NCBI GenBank assembly: GCA_027459505.1
Contig: DAIDIE010000036.1
Location: 124,001 to 188,000, forward strand
DNA length: 64,000 nt
Source: Acidobacteriota bacterium
GTDB taxonomy: Bacteria; Acidobacteriota; Terriglobia; Terriglobales; SCQP01
Direction: 5' to 3'
The notes under the pieces were generated by a model, which saw only the letters and a program-made list of their open reading frames with translations, made no database searches and was not told where the DNA came from. Position numbers and translations under genes: made by a program. Of this stretch, positions 26,397-35,271 are shown piece after piece (the stretch's first letter is position 1; every line of letters begins with the position of its first letter).

Positions 26397-27023
26397 TCAG
26401 AGAAGAGCTTGTGCCAGAAGCAGGGCTTTGTGCGCCAGATTCTCGGCGCTGACCACATCCCCATTGCGGAGCGCGGTCTCTGCCTGCTGCACATATTGGT
26501 AGGCCTGCTGCCGGGTGGCGATCTGGTCGCCATTGAGTGAACGCCGGCCGGCAATGGCCAGATCATTCCGGGAAAGCGCCAGCCAGCGGTTGGCGGTATC
26601 GCGGTACTGCTGCGCCACTCCGGGCGCGAGCGCCACCGTGATCTCGGGTGGCGCGCTGGGCGGTGCGGCGGCACGCGCCACCTGATTCGCCGTGTTCTCC
26701 CCGCTGTGCCGCGGCGGTTGCGCACGATGACTGGCGGATCGCCCACTCGGATAGTTGTAGATCACCACCCGCTTGGGTTTGTGCGGGCGATGAATCACCC
26801 GCCTTGGCTTGGCATGCGAGATTGCGGGCTGGCGCGCCGGCGGCGCCGGAGTCCGCACGGGCGAGGCCGGCGGCGCCGGCTGCACGATGGTTGGCGGGAC
26901 CGGCTTAACCTTGCGATGAAACCAGAAGCAGCCGCTCTGCCCCAAACCCAGCAGCGCCATCGCCCCGGTCAATAGCCACCGCGGCGCGGCCTTCAGGAAA
27001 GTGCGCTGAACGTTGGCGCTCAC
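26397..27023 (-). CDS. Lipoprotein coupled to the histidine kinase gene
   Basis: The protein has 208 residues from a GTG that overlaps the kinase stop (GTGA), with GAGGT six bases before it. A hydrophobic N-terminus ends in a lipobox-like GLGQSGC, so the Cys near residue 32 should be lipidated. A long Pro/Arg-rich stretch of about 90 residues that could span the periplasm follows, then a helical C-terminal domain (VAQQYRDTANRWLALSRNDL, QQAYQYVQQAETALRNGD) like TPR or stalk helices. Translational coupling suggests it works with the sensor. No family was recognised. Confidence 0.72.
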   Translation of the reverse strand: MSANVQRTFLKAAPRWLLTGAMALLGLGQSGCFWFHRKVKPVPPTIVQPAPPASPVRTPAPPARQPAISHAKPRRVIHRPHKPKRVVIYNYPSGRSASHRAQPPRHSGENTANQVARAAAPPSAPPEITVALAPGVAQQYRDTANRWLALSRNDLAIAGRRSLNGDQIATRQQAYQYVQQAETALRNGDVVSAENLAHKALLLAQALL

Positions 27024-28999
27024 AGTTGGACCTCGCCGGAACCGTTCCCCGATCCCGCAGCCGATTGCAAAGGGGGCTGGGTAGCCACCGTCGCGCTCTC
27101 TGAGGGAGCTTCCCCCTCAGCCAGCGCCAATCCCTGCGCCCGTTCCGGACGGGGCTGACGGCGCGCCGGGAAGCGAAGGATAAATGTACTGCCCTGTCCT
27201 GGGGGGCTAATGAGGTCCACCGAGCCATTATGCAATTGCATGACCCGCGCTGTCAGTGCTAATCCGATTCCGCTGCCCTCGGCTTTGGTCGTGAAATACA
27301 GGTCGAAGATTTTGTCGCGCAACTCCTGGGGCACGCCGGGACCCTGGTCGCGCACCCACAAAGAGACGAAGTCCGCGTTGGAGGTGACGGCAACGGTCAG
27401 GGTGCGCTCCTGGGGCGCATCACCGCCTTCGTGCTGTTCCATGGCCTGCAATCCATTGCCGACCAGGTTCAGGATGGCCTGCTCGACCAGATCGCGATCC
27501 AGCCAGACGGTGGGATGCGGCTCTTCGAACTGCAGATCGAGGCGGATGCCGTGCATTTGCGCGTCCGCCTGGACCAGTTCGACCACGCTCTGCGCCAACT
27601 CCGCCAGATCGGTCTCCCGCAGTTGCACCTCCACCGGACGGGTGAAATCCAGAAACGTCTTCACCACGCGGTCAAGCCGGTCAATTTCCCGGCGAATCAC
27701 TTCGACGTGGTTATCCAGTTCCTGCCCACCGCGCTGGCGCGCCTTCTCCCGCAGCAGATCGAGATGAATGGCCATGGCGTTGAGCGGGTTTTTGACTTCG
27801 TGGGCCACACCCCGCGTCAACCGCCCAATCGCGGAAAGACGCCGCGCCACCTCGATTTCGTCCTCCAGGCGGCGTACTCGTTCAGCATCGCGCAGAATCA
27901 GCAGCGAACCAATGACCCGCTCGCGGTCCCGCAAGACATCGAGCCGCATCAGCAAGAGCTGGCTCCCCGGCCGCCGCTCCACTTCGCGGCCCGGTAACGC
28001 AACTTGCTGCCGCACGGCCAGACGAACAGCGCGATCCAGGCTGGAATTGCTGGGAAAAATTTCTTCCACCGGACGTCCGACAATCTCACTGGGCAGCATT
28101 TCCAGAAAGCCCTGGGCGGCGGCACTGGCCATGATCGCCCGCCCCTCCGCGCCAAACATCACCACGCCCTCCTCCAGGCTTTCCAGGACTTGCGTGACGT
28201 TCTCCTGCAAGGTGCTGTAAATGTGCCGCGCATCTTGCAACTGGCGGCCAATCTGCTGAATTTTCGACGACACCGCCCCGTATTCGGCGCCCCACGCCTC
28301 CGGGCTCTCCGCCACCGGCTCGCCACGCGCGGCCCGATCCAGTTGCGCACTGATGACCACCAGAGGCGAAAGCACAAAATCAGAAAAGGCAACCGCCAGC
28401 ACAACGGCAAAAAGCACAATCAGGCTGGCGACGAAAAAGATGCTGCGCATGCGCGCCGCCAGCGCGCTGCGCACCAGCACCGTGTCGACGCCGACGCGAA
28501 TGGTCCCCACCGGCTGCCCATTCAGCAGCAGCGGCGGCAGGCTTACCTGGTAAACTTTTTCCCGCCCAAAAATGCTGCTGATTTGCGAACGCCAGTTGGC
28601 CAGAGTCAGTGACTCCAATTCCGGCCGCTCTGGCATCGAATTCCCTACCAGGTCGGGATTGGAATCGGCCACGATCGTGCCCTGCGCGTCCACAATCGCC
28701 ACATCGCGTACCGAACTGGTCGCCGGATAGGCGATGGCGGACTGCAACAGGTCGTTCAGACTGCGGCTTTGCCCTAAACAGGCGAGCGGATGCTGCGGAT
28801 CAAACTGGCCATCGGCCGCGGCTTTGCGCAGGTCGCCTGGCACTTGCTGAAACACGGAATGGGCAATGAAGTCGGAATGCGAGTAGATGTCGTGCATCTG
28901 CTCGTGCAGCAGCCCATTCAGGTACAGCAGACTCGCGGTGACCACAATCACCAGCACCAGCAACGATATGCTGATGGTCAGTTTGGTTTTCAGTTTCAC
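27020..28999 (-). CDS. Sensor histidine kinase, NtrB-like output with periplasmic sensor
   Basis: The protein has 659 residues. Membrane helices lie at about 8-30 and 187-210, enclosing a periplasmic CACHE-like domain (DVAIVDAQGTIVADSNPDLVG). HAMP follows, then a PAS domain at about 265-370, the DHp with His400 (GVAHEVKNPLNAM), and the ATPase with N-box ILNLVGNGLQAME, DQGPGVPQELRDKIF and FTTKAEGSGIGLAL. It should phosphorylate the NtrC-type regulator encoded 54 bp upstream. The Ala/Glu-rich tail after residue 620 is extra. The lipoprotein gene overlaps its stop. Confidence 0.92.
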   Translation of the reverse strand: MKLKTKLTISISLLVLVIVVTASLLYLNGLLHEQMHDIYSHSDFIAHSVFQQVPGDLRKAAADGQFDPQHPLACLGQSRSLNDLLQSAIAYPATSSVRDVAIVDAQGTIVADSNPDLVGNSMPERPELESLTLANWRSQISSIFGREKVYQVSLPPLLLNGQPVGTIRVGVDTVLVRSALAARMRSIFFVASLIVLFAVVLAVAFSDFVLSPLVVISAQLDRAARGEPVAESPEAWGAEYGAVSSKIQQIGRQLQDARHIYSTLQENVTQVLESLEEGVVMFGAEGRAIMASAAAQGFLEMLPSEIVGRPVEEIFPSNSSLDRAVRLAVRQQVALPGREVERRPGSQLLLMRLDVLRDRERVIGSLLILRDAERVRRLEDEIEVARRLSAIGRLTRGVAHEVKNPLNAMAIHLDLLREKARQRGGQELDNHVEVIRREIDRLDRVVKTFLDFTRPVEVQLRETDLAELAQSVVELVQADAQMHGIRLDLQFEEPHPTVWLDRDLVEQAILNLVGNGLQAMEQHEGGDAPQERTLTVAVTSNADFVSLWVRDQGPGVPQELRDKIFDLYFTTKAEGSGIGLALTARVMQLHNGSVDLISPPGQGSTFILRFPARRQPRPERAQGLALAEGEAPSESATVATQPPLQSAAGSGNGSGEVQL

Positions 29000-29053
29000 T
29001 GCGGTTGCGCGCTCCCGGAGGCCCAGCTCGAGTTCAGTGTTGACGCGCGCCGC

Positions 29054-30415
29054 CTAGCCCTCGCCGGGCGAGCCGGCCGCATTGGCGGCGGCGCCGTACT
29101 CCTTCAGCTTGTTTTGCAGCGTCTTCAAACTGATGCCCAGCTTCTCCGCCGCGCGCGTCTTATTGTTGCGCTCCTGGGCCAGCGTTTTCAGTATGAGCAG
29201 ACGCTCGGCTTCGGCAACCGTGGTGCCCACCGGAACGCGCACAATGTTGGCATCGTCATCCAGCGGGGGTGGCGTACTGCCGAAGTCGGGAGGGAGGTGC
29301 CGGGTTTCTAATTGACGCCCTTCGCACAGAATCACCGCCCGCTCCAGCGTGTTACGCAGTTCGCGGACGTTCCCCGGCCAGCTATAGCGCTGAAATGCGG
29401 CCATGACCGGCGCCGTTACCGCTGCCACCTGACGGCCATGCCGCGCGTTTAGTTTATGAATCAACGCCTCCGATAACGCGGGCAAGTCTTCCAGGTGCTC
29501 GCGCAGCGGTGGCAAGTGCAGATGAAACACGTTCAAGCGGTAAAACAGATCGTTCCGCAACTGGCCCTGGGCCACGGCGCGCCCCGGATCTTTGTTGGTC
29601 GCGGCCAGAACGCGAACGTTGACCGCCAATTCCGCCTTGCTTCCCAGCCGCCGCAGCCGCCGGTCTTCCAGGACACGCAACAGCTTCGCTTGCGTGGGCA
29701 TCGGCATTTCGCCGATCTCGTCCAGCAGCAACGTACCATTCTCGGCCAATTCGAAACAGCCGGCGCGACGCTCCAGAGCACCGGTAAAGGAACCCTTCTC
29801 GTGTCCAAAAATCTCGCTCTCCATCAGGCTCTCGGGAATGGCCGAACAATTGATGGCCAGAAAGGTGCGATCCCGGCGTGGACTCAGGCGGTGAATCATG
29901 CGCGAGACCACTTCTTTACCGGTCCCGCTTTCCCCCGTGATCAGAACACTGGCGGTCGTCGGCGCCACCTGCTGGATCACTCTGCGGATGGTAACCACCT
30001 GGGGCGAGGCGCCCACCAATTCCATGTCCTCACCCGCCGCCTCGGCACGCCCCGGCGTCGGCACCGCTAACAGATCCGCGAGCCGCTGCTTGAGCTCCTC
30101 ACTGCGCACCGGCTTTTCAATGTAGTCGTTGGCGCGCAAACGCAGACATTCAATGACGCCCTCTTTCGAGCCTTGACCAGTGAGCACAAGGACCGGCAAG
30201 GCACCGTAATCGGAGCGGATGCGTTCCAGCAATTGCAGACCGTCCAGGCGAGGCATGCGGATATCGGTAATGACCGCGTGCGGCAGCCCCAAAGCAAGTT
30301 TTTCCAGCGCCTGCTGCCCGTCGCTGGCACTGTCAACCTGATAACCCCAGGCGGCGACCAGTTCGGTCAGCCCCTGCCGTTCGTTGCTTTCGTCGTCGAC
30401 GACGAGAATTCGCAA
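29054..30415 (-). CDS. NtrC-family sigma-54-dependent response regulator
   Basis: The protein has 453 residues. The receiver domain is complete: D7-D8 (VVDDE), phospho-acceptor Asp51 (VITDIRMPRLDG) and Lys101 (IEKP). The AAA+ domain has Walker A GESGTGKE, the sigma-54 contact loop GSFTGA (canonical GAFTGA), Walker B TLLLDEIGE and [13 protein letters not shown] Fis-type HTH ends the protein (NNKTRAAEKLGISLKTLQNKL). It opens bound sigma-54 polymerase when phosphorylated. It is first in a minus-strand operon with the histidine kinase and the lipoprotein. Targets are unknown. Confidence 0.94.
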   Translation of the reverse strand: MRILVVDDESNERQGLTELVAAWGYQVDSASDGQQALEKLALGLPHAVITDIRMPRLDGLQLLERIRSDYGALPVLVLTGQGSKEGVIECLRLRANDYIEKPVRSEELKQRLADLLAVPTPGRAEAAGEDMELVGASPQVVTIRRVIQQVAPTTASVLITGESGTGKEVVSRMIHRLSPRRDRTFLAINCSAIPESLMESEIFGHEKGSFTGALERRAGCFELAENGTLLLDEIGEMPMPTQAKLLRVLEDRRLRRLGSKAELAVNVRVLAATNKDPGRAVAQGQLRNDLFYRLNVFHLHLPPLREHLEDLPALSEALIHKLNARHGRQVAAVTAPVMAAFQRYSWPGNVRELRNTLERAVILCEGRQLETRHLPPDFGSTPPPLDDDANIVRVPVGTTVAEAERLLILKTLAQERNNKTRAAEKLGISLKTLQNKLKEYGAAANAAGSPGEG

Positions 30416-30877
30416 AATGGCTCTCCTGGCGCCGCACGGCCTGTTGCCGTTTCGGATGCGGCGTTACTGGAATGATGCCCGGGAATCCGGGGAAGGGAGC
30501 GGCAGCGCCGCAGGCGGGAGATGGCCAGCGAAGTCACCCTATCCTGCTAAGAATACTAGCCCAAAGACCGGAGTGCAGCAATCTGCACCGGGTTACGCAA
30601 TCCCGATCTGGCGCCAGCAGCTGCCTTTTTTTCCGTCGAAAGGCATCCCGGCGGGAAACCAAAATCAGTGAAGTGGAATCCAAATCCATGTCATAGTCTA
30701 AGGGAGGAATGGGTAGGGGTGCGTCTGCTCCCCGTGACACATTCGGCCCTTCCGCAACGGCACATGGGTGCCAGAAAGTTTTGCTTCCGGCTGTCAACCA
30801 TTTCAAACATTTTTAATCATCTACGGCAGGAAGCGAGAACAGAAACATCGTCCGAGTAAGGCTTTAAGGAGGCTTTC
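30416..30877. other. Divergent intergenic region, 462 bp, between the NtrC-type operon and the OmpA-type gene
   Basis: No gene was found. It should contain promoters for both sides. A GCAGCTGC palindrome followed by seven T residues lies near 30618-30632. A sequence like a sigma-54 promoter near 30770 has wrong GG-GC spacing and is rejected. The AT-rich stretch at 30798-30830 is the likeliest promoter zone for the OmpA-type gene, whose leader ends with AAGGAGG. Confidence 0.4.
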
Positions 30878-32980
30878 ATGGCAAGGAAGTTATTCAACGG
30901 GAGGCGGACTGCGGCAGTGCTGGTCGTGGCCCTGTGGAGCGCTCAGCTCGTCTCCGCGGCAACCACCAGCCGTCATAAGACCGCCACCAAGCGGCAGGAC
31001 AGCTCCAGCAGCGCGGCGCAGACCACCGATTCCAGCACCAACGCCCCGGCTAGCGCCACGACTACGCACCGGCACGCGCTGAGTTTCTGGCATCCGGGCT
31101 TCTACAACGTAGCCCCGCAAGGCTCGCTGGCTGGAACACCGGGTCTGTGGAACACCCAGTTCGCCGAAACCTTGGCGCCCGGCGCCTTTTCGGTGGGCGT
31201 TTACGGCAACCGTTACACCCGCGAACCAGGCGGCATGGTGATTACCGACGTCAACTCCGGTTTGGCGGTCGGCATCACCAAAAGGCTGGAGTTCAGTTGG
31301 GATAGCATCGGCTACCGCCGGGTGCGTACCACCTCGCCCGAACAGCTCTCCTTTGCGCGCGGCGCCGGCTTTACCTCGTTCAACGAGGATGTGCCGTTCC
31401 CCCGCGGCTTCCTGACCACCGGCCCGGCCAATATGCAATTGGCTTTGACCTACAACCTGCTTTCCCAGGAACGCGGCGCTCCCTTTGGACTGGCCGTCCA
31501 GGGCTTTGTCAATGTGCCCTATTTCCAGGATTACGGCGAGGTCGTCAATCACTTCGGCGTGGACACGGGCGAGTACTCTTTCGGCGACAACGTTTTGGTG
31601 GACAAGTGGATGGGCTCGGCGGGCATCATCGCTGCCAACATCGGCTATCGCCACATCAATGCCGCCGACGCCGGTGGCCGGCTGTATATCCCCTTCCGCG
31701 ATGAAATCCTCTGGTCCTATGGCGTGGAATTCCCGCGCCAGAGCCGCCTGCAAGGCATCGTCGAGTTGAATGGCGAGGTGCCCTTCGGCGCCGGTGCCCA
31801 CCCCGATATGTTCGGCCCCACTTCTCCGGTCGATAGCACCTGGGGCATCCGCCTCAGCCCGGTTTCCTGGATGGGCCTCAATGCGGGTTATCGTTTGGCG
31901 GACAATGCCAAATACGGGACCAGCTCCGGCTTCGTTGTCGGTCTCAGCTTCGGAACGCCGGAAGCCCCGCCCGCGCCCCCCGTTCCGCCGACGCTCACCT
32001 GTCAGGCCGACCAGGCCACCGTTGAGCCCGGTACCACGGTCAACGTGACGGCTACCGCTAGCCCGGCCGGCACCTACAGCTATTTCTGGACTACCACGGG
32101 TGGCAAGCTTACCCCCAACCAGGCCCAGGCGCAGTTGGATACCACCAACCTCGCCCCCGGCATGTACACCGTTGCGGTGCGTGCCGACAACGGCCAGGGT
32201 GGCTTCGCCGACTGCAAAACCAATGTCGAGGTTCGCGAGAAGCCCAAGAATCCGCCGACGGTGACTTGTACGGCTGATCCGACTACCGTGAAGCCCGGTG
32301 CGGCCGTAACCCTGACCGCGCAGGCCTCCAGCCCCGACAATCGTCCGCTGACCTATGCCTGGACCACCACGGCCGGCCAGCTCGACACCAATAACCAAGC
32401 CACTGCGCATCTGGACACCACCGGCGTTGCCCCCGGTACGGTTACCGCTACGGTCACCGTCACCGACGACCGCAACCTCAGCGCCCAGTGCAGTAGCACC
32501 GTGACCGTGCAGGCGCCGCCGCCGGCCCCGACCGCCAGCTTGGGCACCACGATCCGTTTCAAGCGCCGCAGCGCTCGCGTCGACAACGCCGCCAAGGCCG
32601 CCCTCGACGATATCGCTCTGCGCCTGCAGCAGGATCCCAATGCCCGCGCCGTGGTTGTGGGTTCCGGCAGCACTACCCGCCTCGCGAAGGAGCGCGCCAT
32701 CAACACCAAGGCGTACTTGACTCGCGAAAAGGGAGTCTCGGCGGACCGCATCGAGCTGCGTTATCAAACCGGACAGGGCCGCAACGCCGAGGTCTGGATC
32801 GTGCCGCAAGGCGCCTCCTACACCGGCAGCGCGCAGACCTTTACCCCGGTGACGCGGCGTGTGCGCCGCCGCTACGTCCGTCATCATGTGGTTCGTCACC
32901 ATGCCGCGCGTCATCACGCCAAAAAGTCTGGCGCGACGACGACCTCGACGACGACCACGACCACCACAACCACGAAGTAG
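30878..32980 (+). CDS. OmpA-family outer membrane protein with two Ig/PKD-like domains
   Basis: The protein has 700 residues with a strong AAGGAGG before the ATG and a signal peptide ending near SAATTS. A beta-barrel-like region spans about 67-365 (alternating hydrophobic strands, ending FVVGLSF). Two PKD/REJ-like domains follow at about 375-460 and 468-550 (CQADQATVEPGTTVNVTATA, CTADPTTVKPGAAVTLTA), then an OmpA-C-like peptidoglycan-binding domain at about 555-650 (ERAINTKAYLTREKGVSADR). The tail is unusual: Arg/His-rich, then a run of nine Thr and a Lys. It probably links outer membrane and cell wall. A terminator follows. Confidence 0.85.
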   Translation: MARKLFNGRRTAAVLVVALWSAQLVSAATTSRHKTATKRQDSSSSAAQTTDSSTNAPASATTTHRHALSFWHPGFYNVAPQGSLAGTPGLWNTQFAETLAPGAFSVGVYGNRYTREPGGMVITDVNSGLAVGITKRLEFSWDSIGYRRVRTTSPEQLSFARGAGFTSFNEDVPFPRGFLTTGPANMQLALTYNLLSQERGAPFGLAVQGFVNVPYFQDYGEVVNHFGVDTGEYSFGDNVLVDKWMGSAGIIAANIGYRHINAADAGGRLYIPFRDEILWSYGVEFPRQSRLQGIVELNGEVPFGAGAHPDMFGPTSPVDSTWGIRLSPVSWMGLNAGYRLADNAKYGTSSGFVVGLSFGTPEAPPAPPVPPTLTCQADQATVEPGTTVNVTATASPAGTYSYFWTTTGGKLTPNQAQAQLDTTNLAPGMYTVAVRADNGQGGFADCKTNVEVREKPKNPPTVTCTADPTTVKPGAAVTLTAQASSPDNRPLTYAWTTTAGQLDTNNQATAHLDTTGVAPGTVTATVTVTDDRNLSAQCSSTVTVQAPPPAPTASLGTTIRFKRRSARVDNAAKAALDDIALRLQQDPNARAVVVGSGSTTRLAKERAINTKAYLTREKGVSADRIELRYQTGQGRNAEVWIVPQGASYTGSAQTFTPVTRRVRRRYVRHHVVRHHAARHHAKKSGATTTSTTTTTTTTTK

Positions 32981-33021
32981 CTGAAGGGGCGCCTCATCGC
33001 GCCTCTTCCCCGTTTTATCGA

Positions 33022-33052
33022 GGCGGAGGGCTTGCTCCCTCCGCCTTTTTTT
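33022..33052 (+). terminator. Rho-independent terminator after the OmpA-type gene
   Basis: The stem GGCGGAGGG/CCCTCCGCC (33022-33030, 33037-33045) has a six-base loop and seven T residues. It separates the OmpA-type gene from the BNR propeller gene. Confidence 0.93.
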
Positions 33053-33101
33053 ATCGCTGCCCCACCTCAGGTAAATTGCTGCTGTTCACCGTCGAAGGGC
33101 T

Positions 33102-35135
33102 ATGAAAAAATTGAATGCAGGATGGCCCGCATTTATGTTGTTTGAGCGCCAGCGCCGTCTGGCTTTCATTTCGCTCCTGCTTGCCGCTGTCTGCGTCGCC
33201 CAGACACTGAACGCTCGCAAGCCGGCGCCGGCGTTTTACTCCAGCACCCCGCTGCTCACCCCTCCCGGCGGCGATGTGTCGGCATTGCTCGCCGACCCGT
33301 TGCAACCTAACCGCATTTTGTTGGGCACGCCCACTGGAATGGTGTTTGTCTCCACCGACGACGGCAAGAGCTGGAGTTGGCTCAGTTCCGTCAGCGGACA
33401 CGATCACTGGGTCGTCTCCCATCTGGTGGCCGACACCCGTCACCAGGGTCGCTTCTATGCCAGCCTCTGGAGCCTCACTTCCAACTCCGGTGGGGTCTTC
33501 AAAAGCGATGATGGCGGTCGCCATTGGACAGCGCTGTTGCTTGGCCATTCCGTCCGCGCTTTGGCCGTCGCGCCGTCAAATTCCGATATCCTCGTTGCCG
33601 GCGCACTGGACGGCGTCTTTCGCAGTACTGACGCCGGCCGCCACTGGAACCTCATTTCGCCTCCGCATAACAAAGAACTGGTCAATATCGAATCGGTTGC
33701 GATCAGTCCTCGCAATCCCAACGAGATCTACGCCGGCACCTGGCACCTGCCCTGGAAGACGTTCGACGGCGGCCGCAACTGGATTCAGATCAATCACGGC
33801 ATCATTGACGACTCCGACGTCTTCTGCATCGCCATCGATCCCCAACAGCCCAGCCATGTCTATCTGTCTGCCTGTTCGGGCATTTACGGCAGTACCAGCA
33901 GCGGTATTTACTTTCAAAAAATTCAGGGCATCCCTTACACCGCACGCCGGACCCGCGCCCTGGTTCAGGATCCCGGACAGCGCCAGACAATTTTCGCCGG
34001 CACCACCGAGGGGCTATGGCGTACTACCGATGGCGGCGCAAGCTGGCTCCGCACCACCATACCCGACCTGGTAGTCAATGCGGTCGTAGTTGACCCCTTT
34101 CATCCTGGTCACGTGCTCTTGGGCACCGACCACGCCGGCGTGCTCAGCAGCCACAACAATGGAAATAGCTTCCAGGCCTGCAACAGCGGATTCAGTAACC
34201 GACGTGTGACCGCCATGGTGGTGAATGCCCAAACCGGCACGCGCTATGCGGCCGTCATCGGGGATGGGCGCTGGGGCGGGGTCATGCGGTCCGTCGACGG
34301 CCGCGCTTGGTATCAATTGGCCCAAGGCCTGCAAGGCCGCGATGTCTATCACCTGCTGCTGCAGAAGGGGCACCTGATCGCCGGCACGGATCGTGGTATT
34401 TATCTGTGGCATTCCCATCTTCCAGCACGCTCCCGCCGTTGGTCGCGCAATTTCGTCGTCACCTCGCCGCGCTCTGGCGCCGCGCAATGGCTGCCCGCGA
34501 AGGGGTTTCCCGGCCTGCAGGTGCTCGACTTGGCTCGCTCCGGCGACTTCGCCTTTGCCGCCAGCCAGAACGGGCTCTATGCCAGCGACAACGCTGGGCG
34601 AAGCTGGGCCTTGTTACCGGAAAGCCCCTGGCCCAGCTTTCATGTGACCGCGGGCGGCGGACACGTTTGGGCATCCGGTTTGAGTTTCGTCGTCCGCTCT
34701 GACGACGAGGGACGCCATTTCGACCATGGCCTGCTCTACCTGCGCGCCCGCATCAACCAAATGCGTACCGCGCGTGGCATGCTCTTCGTGGCCAGCTCCA
34801 ATGGACTTTACCTGTCCAGTGATGGCGGCCGCCACTGGACTGTGGCGGGACACGGCCTGCCTCAGGAAAACATCTCTTCCGTCCACTTCTCCCCCGACGG
34901 CATTTATGCGGTGGGCGAATCCGACGTCTACTGCTCCACCGATGGCGGCCAGCACTGGCAGGCGGTGCGGCTGCGCAAGTCCATTGCGGCGCTGGGACCG
35001 CTCACGCGTGACAACGACGCAGTCTGGCAGTTGAGCGGCAATGTGCAGCAGACAGCGGCCACCGCACTGTCCACCGCCGTTCCCCAATTGGGAACGCCGC
35101 TTCCCAATTTGAAACCCGGCGCCGAAGCGCGCTGA
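33102..35135 (+). CDS. Secreted BNR/sortilin-type beta-propeller protein
   Basis: The protein has 677 residues with an N-terminal hydrophobic segment (FISLLLAAVCVAQ) consistent with export. At least eight Asp-box motifs of the type S-x-D-x-G-x-x-W occur (STDDGKSW, SDDGGRHW, STDAGRHW, TTDGGASW, SDNAGRSW, SSDGGRHW, STDGGQHW). These fit one or two propellers as in VPS10/sortilin or Ycf48-type proteins. No sialidase catalytic Arg/Tyr set was identified, so an enzymatic role is not claimed. It lies between the OmpA-type gene and the atypical sigma-54 activator. Confidence 0.8.
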   Translation: MKKLNAGWPAFMLFERQRRLAFISLLLAAVCVAQTLNARKPAPAFYSSTPLLTPPGGDVSALLADPLQPNRILLGTPTGMVFVSTDDGKSWSWLSSVSGHDHWVVSHLVADTRHQGRFYASLWSLTSNSGGVFKSDDGGRHWTALLLGHSVRALAVAPSNSDILVAGALDGVFRSTDAGRHWNLISPPHNKELVNIESVAISPRNPNEIYAGTWHLPWKTFDGGRNWIQINHGIIDDSDVFCIAIDPQQPSHVYLSACSGIYGSTSSGIYFQKIQGIPYTARRTRALVQDPGQRQTIFAGTTEGLWRTTDGGASWLRTTIPDLVVNAVVVDPFHPGHVLLGTDHAGVLSSHNNGNSFQACNSGFSNRRVTAMVVNAQTGTRYAAVIGDGRWGGVMRSVDGRAWYQLAQGLQGRDVYHLLLQKGHLIAGTDRGIYLWHSHLPARSRRWSRNFVVTSPRSGAAQWLPAKGFPGLQVLDLARSGDFAFAASQNGLYASDNAGRSWALLPESPWPSFHVTAGGGHVWASGLSFVVRSDDEGRHFDHGLLYLRARINQMRTARGMLFVASSNGLYLSSDGGRHWTVAGHGLPQENISSVHFSPDGIYAVGESDVYCSTDGGQHWQAVRLRKSIAALGPLTRDNDAVWQLSGNVQQTAATALSTAVPQLGTPLPNLKPGAEAR

Positions 35136-35210
35136 GCCCCGCCCCCCGCTCGTCGCGCTAAAGACCATATCTGCCAGACGTTTGCGGCCCACCACCCAGG
35201 GCGCGTCGCT

Positions 35211-35227
35211 TTGGCCCTCACCTTGCA
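35211..35227 (+). promoter_or_regulatory. Candidate sigma-54 promoter
   Basis: TTGGCCCTCACCTTGCA matches the sigma-54 consensus TGGCAC-N5-TTGCA at the key GG (35213-35214) and GC (35225-35226), with exactly ten bases between them. The -12 element ends 45 bp before the ATG of the sigma-54 activator at 35272. This would place transcription of an activator under sigma-54 itself. Confidence 0.5.
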
Positions 35228-35271
35228 ACAGACCGCAAGCGCGGCAATGCTCGCGCCTTCGGATCTGTGCC

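Noticed and set aside
30765..30790. Sigma-54-like promoter before the OmpA-type gene
   Set aside because: TGCCAGAAAGTTTTGC looks similar, but the GG-GC spacing is not ten bases and the -24 GG is missing.
30890..32917. 675-codon open frame antisense to the OmpA-type gene
   Set aside because: It is Gly/Arg-rich and lacks any fold signature. The sense strand has a signal peptide, clear domains, a strong Shine-Dalgarno and a terminator.
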